The position numbers and the translations under genes are program-made. The notes under the pieces are model-generated. The model made no database searches. It saw nothing but the letters and a program-made list of their open reading frames with translations, and was not told the origin of the DNA. This document shows positions 5,786 to 10,740 of a stretch of DNA of 10,740 nucleotides, one piece after another; position 1 is the first letter of the stretch, and each line of letters starts with the position of its first letter. Location: contig DBQM01000027.1 of NCBI GenBank assembly GCA_002305725.1, positions 1-10,740 of the forward strand, in the 5' to 3' direction. The DNA is from Ruminococcus sp. UBA1394. Lineage in GTDB: Bacteria; Bacillota; Clostridia; Oscillospirales; Ruminococcaceae.

Positions 5786-5913
5786 AATTATATCATAAAA
5801 ATCAAAGATTTTTTGATATAATTGCCCGATATGCAGGAAGCAAAGCCGGCTTTGCGTATCTGCAAGGGCTTTATAATAAATTATAATAAATGCTGTGCAT
5901 TTATTATATCATA
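5786..5913 (+). repeat. structured intergenic repeat, copy 2 (hairpin-core-hairpin)
   Basis: The left hairpin pairs AATTATATCA plus AAAAATC (5786-5803, one bulged T) with GATTTTT plus TGATATAATT (5807-5823). The core 5824-5869 has stem GCCC/GGGC, loop GATA opposite A, stem TGCAG/CTGCA, loop GAA opposite GTAT, and the palindromic arm GCAAAGCCGGCTTTGC. The right hairpin is a perfect 12-bp stem (5882-5893 with 5897-5908, loop TGT). ATTATATCATA occurs as a direct repeat at both ends (5787-5797 and 5903-5913). It fills the gap between the tRNA-Ser gene and the folD terminator. Confidence 0.8.
5787..5795 (-). promoter_or_regulatory. extended -10 element likely driving tRNA-Ser
   Basis: On the minus strand TGATATAAT gives a perfect TATAAT (5787-5792) with the extended -10 dinucleotide TG. 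Transcription would start near 5780, about 9 bases before the mature tRNA. No good -35 was seen 16-18 bases upstream. The element lies inside the left hairpin of structured repeat copy 2. Confidence 0.5.
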
Positions 5914-5940
5914 TTGTTTATAAAAAAGCAATAGCAAATC

Positions 5941-5978
5941 AAAAAAAATAAAAATAAACGGGCGACCAATGGCCGCCC
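5941..5978 (-). terminator. intrinsic terminator of the ymfF-ymfH-lgt-folD operon
   Basis: Read on the minus strand, GGGCGGCC pairs with GGTCGCCC (5960-5978, loop ATT, one G-T wobble). A long T-rich stretch follows, running to about 5941 and ending in a run of eight T residues. It lies 12 bases after the folD stop codon. Confidence 0.9.
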
Positions 5979-5989
5979 ATAATTATTAC

Positions 5990-6844
5990 TTAAATCAGAT
6001 TATTATGCATCTTTGCGGCTGTGAGAGTGTTCTTCATGAGCATTGCAATTGTCATAGGTCCCACGCCACCCGGTACCGGAGTTATGTAGCCGGCTTTTTT
6101 CTCCACATTTTCAAAGTCTACGTCACCGCAGAGCTTTCCGTTTTCAAGGCGGTTCATTCCGACATCAATCACAATTGCTCCGTCCTTTACCATATCAGCA
6201 GTTACGAAGTTTGCTTTTCCGACTGCCGCAACAAGAATGTCAGCGTTTCTGCATATCTCTGCAAGATTTTTAGTCCTTGAATGGCAGATTGTGACAGTAC
6301 CGTTTCTGTGGAGCAGCAGCATGGACATCGGCTTGCCAACAATATTGCTGCGTCCGATTACAACGCAGGATTTACCCGAAATATCAACACCTGTGCTGTC
6401 GATAAGCTCCATAACACCGGCTGGAGTACATGGCAGGAAAGCAAAGTCACCAATCATTATCTTGCCCACGTTGAACGGGTGGAATGCATCAACGTCCTTG
6501 TCAGGCTTAATTGCGTTTATAACTGCGTTTTCATCTATCTGTTCAGGTAATGGCAGCTGACAGAGTATACCGTCAACGCTGTCATCATTGTTAAGCTTGC
6601 TGACCAGTTCAAGCAGTTCCTCCTGGGTTGTTTCCTCTGGGAGTGCATACTCAAAAGAGCTGAAACCAACTTCCTCACAGGCTTTCTTCTTTGAGTTTAC
6701 ATAAACCCTTGATGCAGGGTCATTGCCTACAATAACAACAGCCAGTCCAGGCTTGATTCCCTTTTTCACAAGTTCAGCTGTTTCCTCACGAACTTCAGCC
6801 TTTACCTTTGATGAAACTTCCTTGCCGCTTATAAGCTTTGCCAT
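5990..6844 (-). CDS. folD: bifunctional methylenetetrahydrofolate dehydrogenase/methenyltetrahydrofolate cyclohydrolase
   Basis: A 284-residue cytosolic enzyme that interconverts 5,10-methylene-THF and 10-formyl-THF using NADP, feeding purine and formyl-methionine synthesis. Family motifs are all present: ASRVYVNSKKKACEEVG with Tyr48 and Lys52 (the catalytic Tyr and Lys), DGILCQLPLP (91-100), KPDKDVDAFHPFNVG (113-127), PCTPAGVMELI (138-148), the nucleotide-binding GRSNIVGKPMSMLL (164-177), TVTICHSRTKNL (183-194) and PGGVGPMTIAMLMKNT (258-273). Length is normal for FolD. The ATG at 6844 has GGAGG upstream, located inside the last codons of lgt, and a single base separates the two genes, so folD is the last gene of the operon. 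Confidence 0.98.
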   Translation of the reverse strand: MAKLISGKEVSSKVKAEVREETAELVKKGIKPGLAVVIVGNDPASRVYVNSKKKACEEVGFSSFEYALPEETTQEELLELVSKLNNDDSVDGILCQLPLPEQIDENAVINAIKPDKDVDAFHPFNVGKIMIGDFAFLPCTPAGVMELIDSTGVDISGKSCVVIGRSNIVGKPMSMLLLHRNGTVTICHSRTKNLAEICRNADILVAAVGKANFVTADMVKDGAIVIDVGMNRLENGKLCGDVDFENVEKKAGYITPVPGGVGPMTIAMLMKNTLTAAKMHNNLI

Positions 6845-6845
6845 A

Positions 6846-7970
6846 TCATTCTTCCTCCGATTTAATATTTAATTCTTCTTCATCAGGCTCGTCTGAGTCT
6901 GTTTTGTCCTTTTTGTCATCTGTCACGCCGTGGTCAGATTCCTGTTCTTCATATTCGTCAATAATACCGTCCTCTTCCCCGTCCGGAATCATGTCTTCTT
7001 CTTCCGTATCAATATCTTTCTTCTGTGCACGCAGTTCAGACTGTCGTATCAGTTCCTTTGATTCTTCGGTGTTGACATAAAGGACATAATCGTCCCCCAT
7101 ACGCTTTACTTTACCGCCTATTACGATAAGGAGTACTACAGACACAACAACAAGCAGGGCGGAGAGTGCCTGTGAAACTCTGATTGTGCCTATCATAAGG
7201 CTGTCTGTTCGCAGTCCCTCGATAAAGAATCTTTCAATGCCGTACCAGCCAAGATACATAAGAAAAATCTGTCCGTCAAACTTTCTGATTTTCTTTGCAA
7301 ATATCGCAAGCAGTACAAATCCCAGCAGACACCACACCGATTCGTAGAGGAAACACGGGTGTACCGGCACGTCCGATTTCATTGCAATCAGGTCTGCGGA
7401 AGAACTTATATCACTGTTTACAGAGATTATCCAGTCACGGATTTTGCCGCTTGTCATTCCGAAAAGTCCGTCTGTATTGTATCCGAATGCTTCCTGGTTT
7501 GTGAAGTTGCCCCAGCGTCCTATTCCCTGTCCGAGCAGAAAACCGATTGAGGCTATATCAAGGAGAGGCAGAAGTTTTACTTTTCTCAGCTTTGCCACAA
7601 GTCCCCCCACAAGCACTGCACCTATAAGACCGCCGTATATGGCAAGTCCACCGTTTCGGATATTGAAAATATCTTTCCAGTTTCCGGCATAGCTGTCCCA
7701 CTCCATGACAACATAGTACACCCTCGCTCCCACAAGTGCGCCGATAACTCCGGCTATTACTGCGTCTATCGCCCTGTCGGGGTCAACGCCGTATTTCTTC
7801 ATCTGTGAAAAACAGTATATCATTGCAAGCAGCATACCTATGGTTATCAGCAGGCCGTACCACTTGATGTCCAGTCCGAATATGGTAAACGCTGTATCAT
7901 TTACCGTAATGTCAATACCAAGCTTTGGAAAAATAATTTCATTCTGTTTAAGTTCACTGATAGCTGTCAT
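6846..7970 (-). CDS. lgt: prolipoprotein diacylglyceryl transferase with a long acidic C-terminal tail
   Basis: A 374-residue multi-span membrane enzyme that moves diacylglycerol from phosphatidylglycerol to the lipobox cysteine of prelipoproteins. The Lgt core (about residues 25-290) shows DIKWYGLLITIGMLLA, RNGGLAIYGGLIGA (105-118), the signature GRWGNFTNQEAFG (151-163) with the key Arg152, VHPCFLYESVW (203-213), and ERFFIEGLRTDSL (246-258). Typical Lgt proteins end near 260-300 residues. Here about 85 further residues follow the last membrane segment, rich in Glu, Asp and Lys (EEEDMIPDGEEDGIIDEYEE), ending in SEEE. The ATG at 7970 has AAGGAGA (7978-7984) 7 bases upstream, overlapping the ymfH stop codon. 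The tail is probably cytoplasmic and disordered; its function is unknown. The GH5 lipoprotein in this window is a plausible substrate. Confidence 0.97.
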   Translation of the reverse strand: MTAISELKQNEIIFPKLGIDITVNDTAFTIFGLDIKWYGLLITIGMLLAMIYCFSQMKKYGVDPDRAIDAVIAGVIGALVGARVYYVVMEWDSYAGNWKDIFNIRNGGLAIYGGLIGAVLVGGLVAKLRKVKLLPLLDIASIGFLLGQGIGRWGNFTNQEAFGYNTDGLFGMTSGKIRDWIISVNSDISSSADLIAMKSDVPVHPCFLYESVWCLLGFVLLAIFAKKIRKFDGQIFLMYLGWYGIERFFIEGLRTDSLMIGTIRVSQALSALLVVVSVVLLIVIGGKVKRMGDDYVLYVNTEESKELIRQSELRAQKKDIDTEEEDMIPDGEEDGIIDEYEEQESDHGVTDDKKDKTDSDEPDEEELNIKSEEE

Positions 7971-7982
7971 AATTCCATCTCC

Positions 7983-9251
7983 TTACTTAATAACAGAAAT
8001 TGTCATATTGTTCGTGTCAAAACGCTGGCAGAGAGCTTTCTGAACGTCCTCGCAGGTCATGCCGGAAAGAACTTTGATAGGGTCATAAGGTCCTACCTCT
8101 GCCATAAACGCAGAAATAAGATTTCCGGCAACTGCCTCGGGGTTATTGCTTTCCCTTACAGCCATTCCGTAGGTGGATTTCTTAATGCTGTCATAGAGAG
8201 TTTTATCCAGTCCCTCGACCTTTACACGCTCAATCTCTTCAGTGATATAGCCCATTACCTTTTCCGGCTCTTCTGATTCACCGCTGAAAATAAGACTGAA
8301 AAATCCGTCTCCGGCAAATACTTCAAAGCCGAAAGTGGAATTGATAAGTCCCTCGTCAATAAGCTTTTTGTAGAGAGGTGCAGACGGGTCTGAAATAACG
8401 CTGCCGGCTATATTGCACTCCATTTCTGCTTTAAGCCTTGCATAGCCGCTTTCAGGTCTGCACTTGATACCGATATTGAAAATCGGCGTACCAACAGGCA
8501 GATGCTCATACTTTACCTTTTCAAGCACCTCGTATGGTTCTTCCGGACAGATAGTTTCAAGCTGCTGGTTCTCGCATGGTTTCAGCAGTCTGTCGGCAAT
8601 TTCAAGCACCTCTTCCGTTTTCACGTTTCCGGCAATCGCCAGCACCATGTTATTCAGATTGTAAAATGTGTTATAGCACTTGTAAAGCAGGTCTGCGTCA
8701 ATTTTTGCGATACTCTCAACCGTTCCGGCAATGTCAATCCTTACAGGGTGGTTGTGGTACATTCCCTGGAGCATATTGAAAAGCACTTTCCATGACGGAT
8801 TATCGTCGCACATCTTTATTTCCTGTCCGATAATTCCCTGTTCCTTGTCAACGGTTTCCTGGGTGAAATAGGGGTTCTGAACGAAGTCAAGCAGTATTTC
8901 AAGGGATTCTTTGTAATGGTCTGAACAGCTGAAAAGATAGCAGGTTCTGTCGAATGATGTGTATGCGTTGGCATTGGCACCGGTCTTTGCGTAAAGCTCA
9001 AAGGCGTCGCAGTCCTCGTTTTCAAAGAGCTTGTGTTCAAGGAAGTGAGCGATACCTTCCGGTACTGTGGTAAATTCCTTGTCTGCCTTTGTCTTGAAGC
9101 AGGTGTTTATTGAGCCGTACTTTGTACCAAAAAGCGCCTCGGTAGTAGAAAAACCCTCCATTTCGCAAACGTAAATTTCAAGTCCGGACGGGTGCTTTAT
9201 AAAATTACAGCTGTCGCCGGTCTGTTCACATACTATTTTCTGTATTTCCAT
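7983..9251 (-). CDS. ymfH: M16 family zinc metallopeptidase YmfH-like (catalytic subunit)
   Basis: A 422-residue M16 (insulinase/processing peptidase) protein. The inverted zinc motif HFLEH is at residues 69-73 (GIAHFLEHKLFE), with the downstream glutamate region EQGIIGQEIKM at 137-147 supplying the third ligand. The GANANAYTSFDRTCYLFSCS stretch (91-110) is typical. It pairs with the preceding ymfF gene. In Bacillus, ymfF and ymfH are adjacent, and these products are linked to the 5-aminopentanol modification of elongation factor P; the proteolytic substrate is not known. The frame opens with GTG at 9260, but ATG at 9251 is preferred because the GAGAGG in the end of ymfF then lies at normal distance. 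With that start only one base separates it from the ymfF stop, matching the lgt-folD junction. Confidence 0.92.
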   Translation of the reverse strand: MEIQKIVCEQTGDSCNFIKHPSGLEIYVCEMEGFSTTEALFGTKYGSINTCFKTKADKEFTTVPEGIAHFLEHKLFENEDCDAFELYAKTGANANAYTSFDRTCYLFSCSDHYKESLEILLDFVQNPYFTQETVDKEQGIIGQEIKMCDDNPSWKVLFNMLQGMYHNHPVRIDIAGTVESIAKIDADLLYKCYNTFYNLNNMVLAIAGNVKTEEVLEIADRLLKPCENQQLETICPEEPYEVLEKVKYEHLPVGTPIFNIGIKCRPESGYARLKAEMECNIAGSVISDPSAPLYKKLIDEGLINSTFGFEVFAGDGFFSLIFSGESEEPEKVMGYITEEIERVKVEGLDKTLYDSIKKSTYGMAVRESNNPEAVAGNLISAFMAEVGPYDPIKVLSGMTCEDVQKALCQRFDTNNMTISVIK

Positions 9252-9252
9252 C

Positions 9253-10527
9253 TTACTCACCTCTCATAACATAGACTGTATCGAGCTCAAAGGAGTTTGC
9301 CGCCTCGATAATGCGTTCTTTCGTAACAGCAGAGATTCTTTCTGCGTCCTCGTCAGGCTCAGTCATTTCACCATTTGCATAGCAGCCGAAATACCAGTTG
9401 ATGTAAGAAGACGGCGTATCTCCCACACCCTTTAAGGAGTTGAGCATACTCAGCACGGAATTTTTCATGTCCTCTTCGCTGAAATTGCCCTTTTTTATCT
9501 CATCAAGCTGATTTATAATTTCCTTTTCGGTCTTTTCAAGATTCTGCTCCTCAATACCGCAGTCAACCAGGATAGTTTTCTTGAAACGGCTGTAGCGTGA
9601 GGCGCAGTAGTAGCAAAGGCTCTGCTTTTCTCTTACGTTCATGAACAGCTTTGAAAAAGGAGTTGCGCCGAAAATTGTGTTCATAAGTCTTACAGCGTCG
9701 TGGTCGCTGCTGCTGCTCTTGAACGCCATGACCATTTTACACTGGTTTACGTCAAGCTTTTCCTCTGCTCTGCAAACCTCGTCTTTAATGGTACTCGGAC
9801 TGTTAAACTTTATTTCCTGCGGAGTTCTTTCAAGCTTTGAGAAAGCCTCGCATATCATCTTTTCTGCAGACTGGTTTTCTTCCGGTCCTACATAGTAAAT
9901 CTCAACCTGTGCATTTTTAAGCAGATTTTCATAAGCCTCATAAGCCGACTGCGGTGTTACAGCATTTGCGGTTTCCTTAGTGCCGTATGGGGAATTAGCG
10001 CAGCTTTCTCCCTTGTATGCCGACTTCTGTGCCTGCATAATGGCGTAGCCTCTCTTGTTGTTTATCTCCGCCTCGATTGAATCAAGAAGGTCTTTCTTTC
10101 TGAAATCAAAAGGTTCTGCCGCAAATTCCTTTTTGCCGGTCTGCGGATTTACCACAGCGTTCGGAGAAAAGATACATTCAAGAAGTACTGACAATACCTC
10201 AGAACCGATATCCTCCCCCTCAAGAGCGTATTTACTGCATATTGAGCTTACTCCGATACCCAGTCTCTGAACATCCGACACCTTGGAAATGTCTATGTTA
10301 ATGTTAGCACCGTAAAGCGAATTGAGCTTTGCGGTTATCTCGCTTATATTCTTGTATCTGCTGCTGGAAGAACCGATTATCCCCGCAGCCATGGCGTTTT
10401 CTGACGCAGTTTTGCTGTCAAGTTCTGTCAGAAAAATCACCTGAACTCTCTGAGTCTTGAATTTCGGGTCAATAATTGAAGTGTAGCCAATACCGCCTTC
10501 AAGACTTTTTCTTGAATATTCAGCCAT
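9253..10527 (-). CDS. ymfF: M16 family protein YmfF-like (non-catalytic partner)
   Basis: A 424-residue M16-fold protein and first gene of the ymfF-ymfH-lgt-folD operon. Where a zinc motif would be, the sequence reads AMAAGIIGSSSSRYKNISEI, with no HxxEH, so this subunit should be catalytically dead. The C-terminal half has REKQSLCYYCASRYSRFKKT, the Arg/Tyr element that in split M16 enzymes is contributed by the inactive subunit to substrate binding. LNSLYGANI and FGATPFSKLFMNVREKQSLC are typical of YmfF. Length equals the Bacillus protein, so it appears complete. The ATG at 10527 has AAAGGAG (around 10536-10542) about 8 bases upstream. It most likely forms a heterodimer with the next product. 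Confidence 0.92.
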   Translation of the reverse strand: MAEYSRKSLEGGIGYTSIIDPKFKTQRVQVIFLTELDSKTASENAMAAGIIGSSSSRYKNISEITAKLNSLYGANINIDISKVSDVQRLGIGVSSICSKYALEGEDIGSEVLSVLLECIFSPNAVVNPQTGKKEFAAEPFDFRKKDLLDSIEAEINNKRGYAIMQAQKSAYKGESCANSPYGTKETANAVTPQSAYEAYENLLKNAQVEIYYVGPEENQSAEKMICEAFSKLERTPQEIKFNSPSTIKDEVCRAEEKLDVNQCKMVMAFKSSSSDHDAVRLMNTIFGATPFSKLFMNVREKQSLCYYCASRYSRFKKTILVDCGIEEQNLEKTEKEIINQLDEIKKGNFSEEDMKNSVLSMLNSLKGVGDTPSSYINWYFGCYANGEMTEPDEDAERISAVTKERIIEAANSFELDTVYVMRGE

Positions 10528-10566
10528 ATTTTTTGCTCCTTTCGGTTTTTAAGTAATCATACATCT

Positions 10567-10575
10567 ATTGTATCA
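10567..10575 (-). promoter_or_regulatory. extended -10 element likely driving the ymfF operon
   Basis: On the minus strand TGATACAAT gives TACAAT (10567-10572) with an extended -10 TG. Transcription would start near 10560, leaving a leader of about 33 bases before ymfF. No good -35 was found at normal spacing. It lies at the outer edge of the left hairpin of structured repeat copy 3, in the same relative place as the tRNA-Ser -10 in copy 2. Confidence 0.5.
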
Positions 10576-10648
10576 TAAAATCGAAGATTTTTGATATAAT
10601 TGCCCGATATGCAGGGAGCAAATCTTTGATTTGCGTATCTGCAAGGGC
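10571..10648 (+). repeat. structured intergenic repeat, copy 3 (left hairpin and core)
   Basis: The left hairpin pairs TATCA plus AAAATC (10571-10582, one bulged T) with GATTTT plus TGATA (10586-10596). The core is 10602-10648: stem GCCC/GGGC, loop GATA opposite A, stem TGCAG/CTGCA, loop GGA opposite GTAT, and stem GCAAATC/GATTTGC closed by TTT. Left hairpin and core are nearly identical to copy 2 except in the apical arm. The sequence after 10648 is AT-rich and shows no clear right hairpin. No other feature is supported in the rest of the window to 10740. Confidence 0.8.
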
Positions 10649-10740
10649 TTTAAAATATATTATAACACATTATCAGTTCAAATTCCACAGGTTTTTTAAA
10701 TTTTTAATGTATGTGAGTGTAGTGCTACAATAGATATTGG

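Noticed and set aside
6838..7080. Serine-rich open frame on the plus strand
   Set aside because: It is the complement of the Glu/Asp-rich Lgt tail, where GAA/GAG/GAT codons read as TTC/CTC/ATC and TCT/TCA; no independent support.
9252..9260. GTG start for ymfH at 9260
   Set aside because: There is no room for a ribosome binding site before it; ATG 9251 has GAGAGG at proper distance.
10703..10731. Rightward promoter at the window's right edge (TGCTACAAT at 10723-10731)
   Set aside because: The extended -10 is reasonable but the -35 is poor and no gene is visible before the window ends, so it cannot be supported.

Overview
The window looks like chromosome from a Gram-positive, endospore-lineage Clostridia, most likely a Ruminococcus-type member of the Oscillospiraceae. 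This is inferred from the spoIIGA-sigE-sigG sporulation cluster, a GH5 cellulase-family lipoprotein, strong GGAGG ribosome binding sites and AT-rich intergenic DNA. No genome-wide comparison was possible, so the genus is an inference.

Layout. Positions 1-382 (+) hold a gene tail and a frameshifted remnant of a small DRTGG-like protein. At 390-1690 (+) is a self-contained unit: extended -10 promoter, GH5 glycoside hydrolase lipoprotein, and a strong hairpin terminator. Positions 1763-4389 (-) carry spoIIGA, sigE and sigG. Their promoter has a TATAAT -10 and, 21 bp upstream, a TCGACA -35 embedded in a near-consensus Spo0A box, which resembles the long-spacer Spo0A-activated spoIIG promoter of Bacillus. 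Positions 4632-5547 (+) encode a 106-residue single-span membrane protein overlapping a 200-residue M50 intramembrane metalloprotease, a reduced SpoIVFA/SpoIVFB-like pair. At 5681-5771 (-) is tRNA-Ser(CGA), followed downstream by tandem hairpin repeats. Positions 5990-10527 (-) form a tight four-gene operon, ymfF-ymfH-lgt-folD, closed by an intrinsic terminator at 5939-5978.

How the genes work together. SpoIIGA is the membrane aspartic protease that removes the pro-sequence of sigma-E in the mother cell, and sigma-G then acts in the forespore. The M50 protein may be a further sporulation or envelope protease. YmfF and YmfH form an M16 pair (inactive plus active subunit). Lgt lipidates lipoproteins such as the GH5 enzyme. 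FolD supplies one-carbon folates.

The most interesting non-coding content is a structured repeat present three times (cores at 4512-4554, 5824-5869 and 10602-10648). It is a three-stem hairpin with conserved internal loops and compensatory base changes, with an AT-rich hairpin immediately upstream in every copy and a second one downstream in two. In two copies the upstream hairpin carries an outward-facing extended -10 sequence that could drive the adjacent tRNA or operon. Two other short intergenic repeat families are also present (GGGACGTCGAGGG type, and TGTCCYGTCCGGTYACGNAC type).
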